Of a stretch of 9,758 nucleotides of DNA, positions 1 to 6,740 are shown piece by piece. Source of the stretch: Synergistaceae bacterium (GTDB taxonomy: Bacteria; Synergistota; Synergistia; Synergistales; Synergistaceae). Where the stretch lies: the NCBI GenBank assembly GCA_012728505.1, contig JAAYEY010000044.1:1-9758 (forward strand). The letters run 5' to 3'. The translations under genes were made by a program, and so were the position numbers. Under the pieces are notes generated by a model that worked only from the letters and a program-made list of their open reading frames with translations, was not told the origin of the DNA and did no database searches. Every line of letters starts with the position of its first letter. Position 1 is the first letter of the stretch.

Positions 1-1292
1 ACTCCTCCTGAGTCAAATGCAATACCTACAAAAAGCTTGGGAACATAGTATGACATAACGATCGCCACGACGTACCCGGGGAGAAGGAAGTGCCAAAGTT
101 TTATATTTGGACTAAGGATATCCACCATCGAAAGTGCTACGGCTATACCTACTCCCAAGCTCAGAGTTGCTATAACAATTTTCCTTTTAACGTAACCACT
201 CGTCACATCTTCGATCTGAGACGTCAATACATAAACTGCAGGTTCCGAAAGCATTACTACAAATCCAAGTATGAAACCCACTGAGACAAGACCGAAATGG
301 TTCTCAAAAAGAGCAAGTTTTCGCCCAACCAAATTTCCAATTTCTAAAAAACTGCCGTTTACGCCTGTCATGAAAAAGAGAAGACCAAGGAAAGTAAAAA
401 TAATCCCCGTTACTATTCCTCTCAACCCTTTTTTAGAAAACTTGGAGGAGAGCTTCTGATATATTGCAAAAACAACAATGACTGGCAAAAGAGCAAAAGC
501 TACGTCTATCGCAATAACTGGTAATTTATCAAGAAAATGACCCATTGTTGAGAGAGACGATGTATCAACTACAGGTAGACTCCCCATAAGTTCCTCTGTA
601 TCTGACATTATACCCATGATCATTATAGCCATCAACGTTCCGACAGTTGCAACGCCTACCATTCCAAAGCTATCCGCATTAGACGCCTTACTATCCTTTT
701 TCAACGCAGAGACACCCGCCGCAAGGGCAAGTATAAAGGGTACCGTCACTGCTCCTGTTGTTGCACCAGATGAATCAAAAGATATTGCAAAAAATTCTTC
801 GGGTGTAAAACAAGCCAGAACAAAAACTATAAAATAAAGCAAAGTCATTATCTTGTTCAGCGGTATATTGTAGACTATTCTAACAAAACCGAGTGAGAGC
901 GTAATTGCAAGACCTAAAGATACTACCAATACCGTTTGCATTTTCCCCACGCTTCCGGCCGTAATGTTCTCGATCTGCTGGGCAATAATATGAAGAGCCG
1001 GCTCAGCCACTGATACCGCAAACCCCAGCACTAAACCTGCCATAATAAGCATCCACAACTTGTTTGTTTTAGCAATAGAAGCTCCCATTTGCCTACCTAT
1101 TGGTGTTATTCCTATGTCTACCCCCAACAGAAATATAGTAAGTCCAATAATTATAAAAACGACCCCGACTAGGAATCTTATAAAAAGAGGCGCTCCCAAA
1201 GGAGTGATGGTAAAGTTCAAGATCGTTACTATGATAGTAATTGGAGATACCGAAAACAAAACATTTTTAAATTTCTTTAAAAGGACATCCAA
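1..1292 (-). CDS. DUF1538 family integral membrane protein, two tandem repeats, 3' end outside window
   Basis: A reading frame of 430 codons runs without a stop from a probable TTG start at 1292 to the left edge. The product is very hydrophobic, with about ten or more likely membrane segments. It contains an internal duplication: AEPALHIIAQQIENIT at residues 96-111 is echoed by SEPAVYVLTSQIEDVT at 349-364, and SFDSSG at 171-176 by AFDSGG at 425-430, an offset of about 253 residues. I recognise this as the DUF1538 type of membrane protein, which often carries two copies of the domain. Its biochemical role is not clear to me; transport is possible but unproven. No in-frame ATG lies near the 5' end. 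An in-frame TAA at 1313-1311 limits the start, and TTG at 1292 lies 10 bases after GGAG (minus strand). It is a separate unit from the citrate operon, with a terminator-like hairpin between them. Confidence 0.8.
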   Translation of the reverse strand, partial: MDVLLKKFKNVLFSVSPITIIVTILNFTITPLGAPLFIRFLVGVVFIIIGLTIFLLGVDIGITPIGRQMGASIAKTNKLWMLIMAGLVLGFAVSVAEPALHIIAQQIENITAGSVGKMQTVLVVSLGLAITLSLGFVRIVYNIPLNKIMTLLYFIVFVLACFTPEEFFAISFDSSGATTGAVTVPFILALAAGVSALKKDSKASNADSFGMVGVATVGTLMAIMIMGIMSDTEELMGSLPVVDTSSLSTMGHFLDKLPVIAIDVAFALLPVIVVFAIYQKLSSKFSKKGLRGIVTGIIFTFLGLLFFMTGVNGSFLEIGNLVGRKLALFENHFGLVSVGFILGFVVMLSEPAVYVLTSQIEDVTSGYVKRKIVIATLSLGVGIAVALSMVDILSPNIKLWHFLLPGYVVAIVMSYYVPKLFVGIAFDSGG

Positions 1293-1306
1293 AAGACTCA
1301 AACTCC
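1290..1306 (-). promoter_or_regulatory. Ribosome binding site and TTG start of the DUF1538 gene
   Basis: Read on the minus strand, GGAG (1306-1303) is followed 10 bases later by TTG (1292-1290), which opens the frame MDVLLKKF. Another in-frame TTG at 1301 is too close to the GGAG to be used. The ATG inside this stretch is in another frame and hits a stop after 13 codons. The degenerate second copy at 1452-1586 shows the same GGAG plus TTG arrangement, which supports this start. Confidence 0.55.
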
Positions 1307-1451
1307 ATTCTTAACAGCTTCTACAATTTTTTACAAAATTAATCCTTCGTAAGAAAATCCAACTTGGAATCATAACATATAAAACTATTTTAATATATTC
1401 TTCTTACAAAGAGCAGAGGTTACAATTTAGACTAACGAGGCTTTTAGCATT

Positions 1452-1586
1452 GGAAAACACCTTAAGGAATCTTAAATAAAGATGCGTCCCAAGGGGGGGT
1501 AATAGTAAAGTTAAGAACTGTAACAATCAGGGTTATAGGCAGGACAGCAGCATAACTTCCCTGAACTTCTCTGCAAGAACATTCAA
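1452..1586 (-). pseudogene. Frameshifted relic of a second DUF1538 gene (N-terminal part only)
   Basis: On the minus strand, TTG at 1586 opens LNVLAEKFREVM, matching the start of the intact neighbour (MDVLLKKFKNVL). A single-base loss near 1545 then shifts the frame, and the homology continues as VLPITLIVTVLNFTITP, against VSPITIIVTILNFTITP in the intact protein. A second shift occurs at or near a run of seven G (1493-1499, plus strand), after which LYLRFL matches LFIRFL of the neighbour. No resemblance is visible beyond about 1452, so most of the gene is gone. The relic lies just 5' of the intact gene in the same orientation, as expected from a tandem duplication whose upstream copy decayed. 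A GGAG lies 11 bases upstream of its TTG. It cannot encode a functional protein. Confidence 0.75.
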
Positions 1587-1807
1587 AGCATCAAACTCTC
1601 CTCTTCAAACGGTAACCTGTATCTCTATTTCTAGAACTTACCACCAGATAAAAATAGTCACATGTTTGATTGTAACAAAGAAACATCCATTACTAGATTT
1701 TTCTCCCTGCTACAGCGATATTAAGAAATTTTTTTACTCATTTAAATAGGTTTCTCGGTTAATTCAAGAAGCTATGAGATAACTACACCCTTCTTGTTCA
1801 ATGAAAA

Positions 1808-1843
1808 ATACTCTCGGGGGTTTATTAAAAAACCCAGCCGTAT
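1808..1843 (-). terminator. Imperfect stem-loop, possible weak terminator
   Basis: GGGTTT (1818-1823) pairs with AAACCC (1830-1835) around a six-base loop. Outer pairing of GG with CC and of ATAC (1808-1811) with GTAT (1840-1843) is possible with unpaired bases in between. On the minus strand the structure is followed directly by TTTTTC, so it could be a backup terminator for the citrate operon. The stem is short and interrupted, so the call is tentative. Confidence 0.35.
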
Positions 1844-1929
1844 GAGGGACGAAAGGAAAATCTTTGCTCTTTTGCGTGAAAAACGACGATCGATCAGCGG
1901 CACGAATGATCAAGCAGAAGAACATAAAC

Positions 1930-1970
1930 GGAACCTGCGGGAGATATAGGCTTAATCTCCCGCAGGTTCC
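1930..1970 (-). terminator. Perfect 16-bp hairpin ending the citrate operon
   Basis: GGAACCTGCGGGAGAT (1930-1945) is the exact reverse complement of 1955-1970, with a 9-base loop. It lies about 40 bases past the citF stop in the minus-strand transcript. The bases following it in that direction are T-rich (about half T over 19 bases) but not a continuous run, so it resembles a rho-independent terminator with an imperfect U tract. On the plus strand no T run follows. Confidence 0.7.
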
Positions 1971-2009
1971 TGAGTATTTGGTCCAGATTGTGCTTACAAA
2001 TCGGTCTCT

Positions 2010-3560
2010 TTATTTCTTAAGCTTATGAACTACGTCGATTACCGTGCCGTCGCGCCATTCGACTACACCTATAATGCGGTCTTCTGTTTCGACGGGGTCG
2101 GTAGGACCAGACATCTTATGCGCTCTTGAGACCAACTCTTCCATTGGAACCAGAGGAAACCCTTTCACTGCAGAGCATGCATCGAGAAGGTCTTTGCGCC
2201 TCGGGTTGATAGTGATGCCATATTCTGTAACTATAGCATCGATGACCTCTCCCGGAGTCGTTACACTGTAAACGCTGTCGGTAACACAGGGAATGCGTCC
2301 ACGGAGAAGAGGCTGAGCTATTATCGTGAGTTTCGCTCCGGCGGCTGTGTCCTGGTGCCCGCCTATTCCGTGCAGAAGTGCTCCATCAGCCTCAGTGTTG
2401 ACGTTGGCGTTAAAGTTTGTGTCCACTTCAGTAGCTCCAAGGATTACAACGTCAAGCATGTTGACCGCCGCTCCACTGTTCCAGGGATTGGCGTACCAGT
2501 CTGCCGATATTTCAATATGTCTCGGGTTTTCACCTATCGAACGAACTGCCTCTAGGTCAAATGATTGAACGTCCATAAGTCTTTCGACAAGACCCTCTTT
2601 TAGTAATTCTACGAAATAACCTGTTATTCCGCCGAGACCAAAACTTCCTTTGATTCCCTTCTTTATCATGGCTTCTCTCATGAAAGCGGTGACTGCAAGG
2701 GGAATCCCTCCTGCACCAGTCTGAAAAGAGATTCCCTCTTTGAAGTAAGGGCTCGCTTCTATAAGCTCTGACGCATATTTAGCTATAAGCAGGCGAAGCG
2801 GATCTCTGGTAACTTGTGTTGTGCCGGAAACAATGCCTGCCGGGTCTCCTATACTCGGGACCTCTACGACTATATCAACGCTGAGCTGTGAAATTGATAC
2901 CGGGGCAGCGGGATAGGGCTGTATGTTATCTGTAACTGCAACGACACAATCAGCATACTGGGCGTCGGTAAAAGCGTATCCAAGGGATCCGCAGGCAGAC
3001 TTCCCCTGAGTTCCGCAAATATTCCCATATTGGTCAGCTGTAGGAGCTGCAATAAATGCTACATCTATATGGACATCTCCTGAAACAACAGCGCGGGGAC
3101 GACCACCGTGACTTCTGAGTACGACAGGAACATCCATGCCGCCCTCTGATACTAGCTGTCCAATAGGTCCGTTTACTGAGCCCATTATCCTTGAAATAAC
3201 ACCGCTTTTGATATGCTCAATCAGTTTTTTATGGACTCCGAAAAGAGCTGTAGGGAAGAGGGTAAGATTCTTTATCCCCATCTCAGCGCACGCATCTATT
3301 ACCATATTGACTACAAAATCGCCGTTGCGAAGGTGGTGGTGGAAGGAGACCGTCATACCGCTTTTAAGGCCTGATGCCGTTATTGCTGCCTTTATGTCGC
3401 GTACGCGTTTATCCGTGCAGGTGCTGTCAACGCAGCGAATTTTTCCACCTGCCCTGTATCCTTCTTCCGGCTTTAAGGCAAATGCGCCCTGAAAAAGCTT
3501 CGTTTTGCCGTATCCCTCTATAAAATCGGGTATTTCACGGCCTAGTGCGTTCTTTGCCAT
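2010..3560 (-). CDS. citF: Citrate lyase alpha subunit (citrate:acetyl-ACP transferase)
   Basis: This 516-residue protein has the usual CitF length. CitF moves the acyl carrier thioester from acetate to citrate, giving citryl-ACP, which the beta subunit then cleaves in the cytoplasmic CitDEF complex. Visible family features are FHHHLRNGD (73-81), SHGGRPRAVVSGDVHID (150-166), a glycine-rich FQTGAGG (279-285) and GGHQDTAAGA (400-409), typical of the CoA-transferase fold of this family. The ATG at 3560 lies one base after the citE stop. GGAGGTG sits 7 bases upstream, inside the last codons of citE, pointing to coupled translation. It is the last gene of the operon, followed by the hairpin at 1930-1970. 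The frame is intact and no expected block seems missing. Confidence 0.95.
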   Translation of the reverse strand: MAKNALGREIPDFIEGYGKTKLFQGAFALKPEEGYRAGGKIRCVDSTCTDKRVRDIKAAITASGLKSGMTVSFHHHLRNGDFVVNMVIDACAEMGIKNLTLFPTALFGVHKKLIEHIKSGVISRIMGSVNGPIGQLVSEGGMDVPVVLRSHGGRPRAVVSGDVHIDVAFIAAPTADQYGNICGTQGKSACGSLGYAFTDAQYADCVVAVTDNIQPYPAAPVSISQLSVDIVVEVPSIGDPAGIVSGTTQVTRDPLRLLIAKYASELIEASPYFKEGISFQTGAGGIPLAVTAFMREAMIKKGIKGSFGLGGITGYFVELLKEGLVERLMDVQSFDLEAVRSIGENPRHIEISADWYANPWNSGAAVNMLDVVILGATEVDTNFNANVNTEADGALLHGIGGHQDTAAGAKLTIIAQPLLRGRIPCVTDSVYSVTTPGEVIDAIVTEYGITINPRRKDLLDACSAVKGFPLVPMEELVSRAHKMSGPTDPVETEDRIIGVVEWRDGTVIDVVHKLKK

Positions 3561-3561
3561 C

Positions 3562-4431
3562 TTATTTCACCTCCAAAAGTCCGGCCCTGATGAGAGTATA
3601 TTCTGCTCTCTTAACGACCGGAATGTCGACCATTCTTCCGTCAACAGTGACCGCGCCCTGACCGCGCCTAGCAGCATCTTTAGCTGCTTCGACTATCTTG
3701 AGGGCCTTCGTTATTTCCAACTCTGTTGGTTTGAAGACATCATGAATGATAGGTATCTGGTTGGGGTGGATGACACTCTTCCCCGCGAACCCAAGCTGTT
3801 TGACAAACTCCATCTCTTTACGCAGACCTGCATCATCCGTCACTCTCGGGAAAACCGTGTCAAGGGGATCTACTCCGGCTGCTCTGGCAGCAAAGACCAT
3901 CATACGACGTGCCCACTCAAGTTCTGTACCTTCATATGAACGGCTTGTTTTCAGGTCTGCCGTAAGGTCTTCTCCGCCTGGTATTATTGCTGCTACACGT
4001 GGGGATGCTGAGGCGATATCATAGGCATTCCAGATACCCTTTGCAGTTTCGAGAAGACAAAATATCTTAGTCTGACCGACAGGTATCCCGTTTTTATCCT
4101 CTATTATTGAAAGTTCTTCATCTATTATCTTAACTGTTGTAGCATCATCGACTTTTGGAGCTCTGATACCATGTAGCGCCGGAAATGGTACTACCGCAGC
4201 AAGGTCATCTTTCCAATATTCAGTATCGATTCCGTTGATGCGGACAGTTACTTCGCAGTCTCCAAATTCTCCCTGTTTGAGAAAATGCTGGACAAGTATA
4301 CGGGCCGTATCCTTTTCTGACATTGCAACCGCGTCTTCAAGGTCAAGTATCAGACCATCGGAACCGAAAAGGTACCCACGCGTGAGCATGTTGGGGTTAT
4401 TCCCCGGAAGATATAGCATTGTACGTCGCAT
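3562..4431 (-). CDS. citE: Citrate lyase beta subunit (citryl-ACP lyase)
   Basis: This 289-residue protein has the normal CitE length. It cleaves citryl-ACP into oxaloacetate and acetyl-ACP, using a divalent metal in a TIM-barrel fold. Family motifs are visible in order: LYLPGNNP (6-13), LDLEDAV (29-35), VRIN with Arg64 (63-66), APKVDDA (91-97), Glu128 in LLETAKGI, GGEDL with Glu154-Asp155 (152-156), and GKSVIHPNQI (217-226). Arg64, Glu128 and Asp155 correspond to the expected substrate and metal ligands. CitE-like proteins also include malyl-CoA and citramalyl-CoA lyases, but placement between citD and citF makes the citrate lyase subunit the clear choice. Its ATG overlaps the citD stop by one base (TAATG), and its stop is one base before citF. 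Confidence 0.95.
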   Translation of the reverse strand: MRRTMLYLPGNNPNMLTRGYLFGSDGLILDLEDAVAMSEKDTARILVQHFLKQGEFGDCEVTVRINGIDTEYWKDDLAAVVPFPALHGIRAPKVDDATTVKIIDEELSIIEDKNGIPVGQTKIFCLLETAKGIWNAYDIASASPRVAAIIPGGEDLTADLKTSRSYEGTELEWARRMMVFAARAAGVDPLDTVFPRVTDDAGLRKEMEFVKQLGFAGKSVIHPNQIPIIHDVFKPTELEITKALKIVEAAKDAARRGQGAVTVDGRMVDIPVVKRAEYTLIRAGLLEVK

Positions 4432-4700
4432 TACTTGTCGCCTCCCATCATTCTTTTCACTGCAGCCTCTACTCTGGCTCCAAGAACGATATCTAGGGCT
4501 CCATTGTCCTGAATCGAAACATCAATGTCCTTTACACCCATGGAAGCTATTACTTCAGCAGTCTTTTTTTCCATTGCTGATTTAAATCTCACTGCACTGC
4601 TCCCGGTGATCTTAATTTTTACACCGACACCCGGAGCCGTTTGAGAAACTGTTACAAGGCAGTCCATTGATTCCAGTGTGCCAGCCTGAGCTGTATTCAT
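4431..4700 (-). CDS. citD: Citrate lyase gamma subunit (acyl carrier protein)
   Basis: This 89-residue protein is slightly shorter than the roughly 95-98 residues common in the family. CitD carries the phosphoribosyl-dephospho-CoA prosthetic group on a serine and ferries acetyl and citryl groups between CitF and CitE. The N-terminal AGTLES motif is present, and Ser11 is the expected attachment residue. GGGAGGT lies 8 bases upstream of the ATG, and the stop overlaps the citE start. It opens the citDEF block after a structured 154-base gap. The genes that load and activate this protein elsewhere (citC, citX, citG) are not in the window. Confidence 0.93.
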   Translation of the reverse strand: MNTAQAGTLESMDCLVTVSQTAPGVGVKIKITGSSAVRFKSAMEKKTAEVIASMGVKDIDVSIQDNGALDIVLGARVEAAVKRMMGGDK

Positions 4701-4730
4701 GGTGTTTTACCTCCCTGTTTATGTCATGGA

Positions 4731-4780
4731 GAAGCGGCCCGCCTGCCCGTCTCAACGAGAGCTGGGAAGGCAGGCCGCTT
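4731..4780. repeat. Bulged GC-rich stem-loop just upstream of citD
   Basis: AAGCGGCC plus TGCC on one arm (4732-4747, with four extra bases CGCC) is complementary to GGCAGGCCGCTT (4769-4780), giving about 12 pairs with a 4-base bulge. In the minus-strand transcript it ends about 15 bases before the citD ribosome binding site, so it could influence citD translation or protect the citDEF message. On the plus strand a seven-T run follows about 10 bases later (4791-4797). Confidence 0.6.
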
Positions 4781-4793
4781 ATTGGTTTAGTTT

Positions 4794-4833
4794 TTTTGCT
4801 GTTTCAGTTTGCCGCTTCACTGAAACAGCAAAA
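4794..4833. repeat. 15-bp perfect stem-loop after the dehydrogenase gene
   Basis: TTTTGCTGTTTCAGT (4794-4808) is the exact reverse complement of 4819-4833, with a 10-base loop TTGCCGCTTC. It lies about 20 bases past the stop of the dehydrogenase gene. On the minus strand an A tract follows, so it is not a normal terminator for the operon. On the plus strand a seven-T run follows after CTGA (4838-4844), so it would terminate antisense transcription better. The loop can pair with one arm of the neighbouring stem at 4731-4780. Confidence 0.7.
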
Positions 4834-4854
4834 CTGATTTTTTTACTTTAAGGC

Positions 4855-6120
4855 CTAATCGTTGAATCCTATTAGGCTGGCTTCATCCCATGCGCACATC
4901 TTGTTGACTTTTGCTTTTGCCGCTTCAAGTTTTGCTCCCTTGAATTCGGGGTTTACCTTCCCTGCGATTGCTGCTGCCATGTCGATAGTGCTGGCTGCAT
5001 TCTTTTCCCAGTTAGGATCGCCGCGGAAGTCGCGGAGAACGTCGTATGTAAGCGTTCCGGGCTTGTTGTCGACGAGGACTTCGCCAAGCGCTTTCTCGAT
5101 CTTCTTGGCTGCTTCATCAAGACCAAGATACTCGAGCATCATCTTTGCGGTGAGGATCATTGCGCTCGGGTTTACTTTGTACTGGTGGGCATACTTAGGT
5201 ACGGAACCGCTGCTGGGTTCAAAGAGTGCAGTATCCTTGCCTATGTTGCCACTCGGAGCAAATCCAAGACCGCCCGTAAGCTGGGAAGCTTCATCTGAAA
5301 GGATGTCGCCAAAAACGTTGCTAGCCACTATTACGCTGTAATCCTGTGGGTTCTTGATGAGCCACATTGCAGTAGCATCTGCGTTCTCTTCGTAGCCTTT
5401 GATACCGAACTGCTCGTATTCTTTTGCTATTTCGAGGAAAATTCTCTTCATCATTCCGTCTGTTTCGCGGATAACGTTAGCCTTATTGCAGTTATGGACA
5501 GTCTTGCGACCTGTCGCCTTCGCATATTCAAATGCTGCGCGAATAATACGCTCGCATCCGTCCTTTGAGAAAACGCGCCATGATACTGCTACTTCACGGC
5601 CCTTGAATCTTTCCATACCCTTGTGGAGGTCAAACATTGCTTCGGGAAGCGGGTAGAACTCTACTGCTGCATATAGGTCTTCGGTGTTCTCGCGGAACAT
5701 GACGATGTCAATGTTGGGATCCTTCGCGAGAGGAGTACCGATCCCTGGGAGTTTCTTCGCGGGACGGATGTTGATGTAAAGATCGAACAGCTGACGCATC
5801 TGAAGGATAGCTGATTTAAATCCCTTCACTCCGGCCTTTGATGTGATTGCGGCCATAAGGGTAGCGTCTGTTTCACGGATGGATTTGATGGTTTCTGGCG
5901 GAACTGTGTTACAGCGGGGATCGCCTTCGCCAAATTTCTTGTTTGATTTTTCCCACATGCACCAGCCAAGGTCAGCGCGGACCCAGTCGATGGGCAGATT
6001 GAGAGATTCGAGAACGAGAAGCGCGCCCTCCATCATGTCGAAACCGGAGTCATCCCCAGCCATGTAACAAACCTTGTAGCGATCTTTCTGTTCTTTTACC
6101 TTAAGTACGTTTCCAGACAT
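4855..6120 (-). CDS. Isocitrate/isopropylmalate dehydrogenase family protein, likely NADP-type isocitrate dehydrogenase-like
   Basis: This 421-residue cytoplasmic beta-decarboxylating dehydrogenase is longer than LeuB (about 360) and closest in layout to E. coli isocitrate dehydrogenase, plus a tail of about 35 residues rich in Ala and Lys. Catalytic equivalents are present: Arg109, Arg119, Arg143 and Tyr150 (in RENTEDLY), Lys213, and metal ligands Asp272 and Asp276 (GDILSD). Residues that select NADP in the E. coli enzyme (Lys344, Tyr345, Val351, Tyr391, Arg395) align with Lys309, Tyr310, Val316, Tyr359 and Arg363, so NADP use is inferred. The substrate loop is unusual: Ser103 is kept, but the Asn115 equivalent is Ile105 and the KGP motif around Lys100 is absent. 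Isocitrate fits the context, but a related 2-hydroxy acid cannot be excluded. GAGGAGG lies 7 bases before the ATG. Alignments are from memory. Confidence 0.85.
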   Translation of the reverse strand: MSGNVLKVKEQKDRYKVCYMAGDDSGFDMMEGALLVLESLNLPIDWVRADLGWCMWEKSNKKFGEGDPRCNTVPPETIKSIRETDATLMAAITSKAGVKGFKSAILQMRQLFDLYINIRPAKKLPGIGTPLAKDPNIDIVMFRENTEDLYAAVEFYPLPEAMFDLHKGMERFKGREVAVSWRVFSKDGCERIIRAAFEYAKATGRKTVHNCNKANVIRETDGMMKRIFLEIAKEYEQFGIKGYEENADATAMWLIKNPQDYSVIVASNVFGDILSDEASQLTGGLGFAPSGNIGKDTALFEPSSGSVPKYAHQYKVNPSAMILTAKMMLEYLGLDEAAKKIEKALGEVLVDNKPGTLTYDVLRDFRGDPNWEKNAASTIDMAAAIAGKVNPEFKGAKLEAAKAKVNKMCAWDEASLIGFND

Positions 6121-6160
6121 ATTGTTTCCTCCTCTTAATTTTTACTTTTTTATTTATAAT

Positions 6161-6212
6161 GTTTGGCTCGTATTTCAAAATAGTAAAATCTTTAAGAAAA
6201 TACGGGCCAAAC
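6161..6212. repeat. Inverted repeat between small subunit and dehydrogenase genes
   Basis: GTTTGGCTCGTATTT (6161-6175) matches the reverse complement of 6198-6212 at 14 of 15 positions, with a 22-base spacer. The one difference is a G-U pair in plus-strand RNA and a C-A mismatch in minus-strand RNA. It lies about 30 bases past the stop of the small subunit gene and 40 bases upstream of the dehydrogenase start. On the minus strand, TTTTGA, 16 bases, then TATAAA overlaps its lower-coordinate arm and might be a weak internal promoter. It could therefore be an operator, a transcript-stabilising hairpin, or both. Confidence 0.55.
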
Positions 6213-6244
6213 TATTCTAAAACCTACCGTTCAATTACTATGGC

Positions 6245-6739
6245 TTATGCGAGACCCAGCGATTTCTTGACGTGGGGAATAAGTCCTCCGTCATTGATGA
6301 GTCCTTGCACAAACTCCGGGTATGGCGGGAACTTAAACTCTTTTCCGTTGGCCTTGATTACGCCGCTGTCGAAATCGACCTCTATCTCGTCGCCCATTTT
6401 GATAGCATCAACTGCGTCTGGGCATACGATGATGGGGAGTCCTTCGTTAAGGCAGTTGCGATAGTAGATACGTGCAAAACTCTTCGCGATTATTACAGCT
6501 ATACCACGCTCTTTTAAGCATGTTACGGCCTGTTCACGGCTTGAACCGCAACCCCAGTTTTTGCCGCCGACAATTATGTCGCCCGGTTTTGCGTTCTTGT
6601 TGAACTCCATGTCGAGGTCTTCAAGAGCGACTTTTGCCATGTCAGCGCGTTCTTTTATCGTATAGGTGTACTTGCCGGGAAAAATGACATCTGTGTTTAT
6701 GTCATCGCCGTATTTCCATACTCTACCTTTAACAGACAT
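6245..6739 (-). CDS. Aconitase-superfamily hydro-lyase small subunit (candidate two-subunit aconitase; LeuD/HacB type)
   Basis: This 164-residue swivel-domain subunit pairs with the large subunit encoded just upstream. It shows YGDDINTDVIFPGKY (10-24), the signature GCGSSREQA (63-71) and ARIYYRN (89-95), as expected for LeuD, homoaconitase and related small subunits. The substrate-specificity loop after PGK reads YTYT (24-27). From memory, archaeal homoaconitase has YLRT here and archaeal isopropylmalate isomerase has YLVY, so this loop matches neither. Next to an isocitrate dehydrogenase-like gene and citrate lyase, citrate/isocitrate isomerisation is the most sensible inference. Leucine synthesis is less likely, as no leuA or typical leuB is seen. 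The ATG is one base after the large subunit stop, with GGGAGG 9 bases upstream inside that gene. Confidence 0.87.
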   Translation of the reverse strand: MSVKGRVWKYGDDINTDVIFPGKYTYTIKERADMAKVALEDLDMEFNKNAKPGDIIVGGKNWGCGSSREQAVTCLKERGIAVIIAKSFARIYYRNCLNEGLPIIVCPDAVDAIKMGDEIEVDFDSGVIKANGKEFKFPPYPEFVQGLINDGGLIPHVKKSLGLA

Positions 6740-6740
6740 T

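Larger units (their letters stand above)
1293..2009. other. 717-base region without an intact gene
   Basis: This AT-rich stretch separates the end of citF from the membrane gene. It contains the DUF1538 relic (1452-1586), an imperfect stem-loop (1808-1843) and the strong hairpin at 1930-1970. Positions 1321-1451 should contain the promoter of the DUF1538 gene. They are very AT-rich, but I could not pick a -35/-10 pair with good spacing. I see no tRNA, no mobile element ends and no further coding remnant in 1587-1807. Confidence 0.6.

Noticed and set aside
90..1314. Several short plus-strand open frames
   Set aside because: All lie opposite the 430-codon DUF1538 membrane frame, whose internal repeats show that the minus strand is the coding one.
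3505..3939. Plus-strand open frame of 144 codons, and similar ones at 4862-5341 and 7119-7577
   Set aside because: Each lies opposite a well-supported minus-strand gene (citE/citF, the dehydrogenase, the large subunit), has no convincing ribosome binding site and shows no family motif.
4855..6120. LeuB (isopropylmalate dehydrogenase)
   Set aside because: The protein is about 60 residues longer than LeuB and carries the KY...V and Y...R residues and serine loop of the IDH branch.
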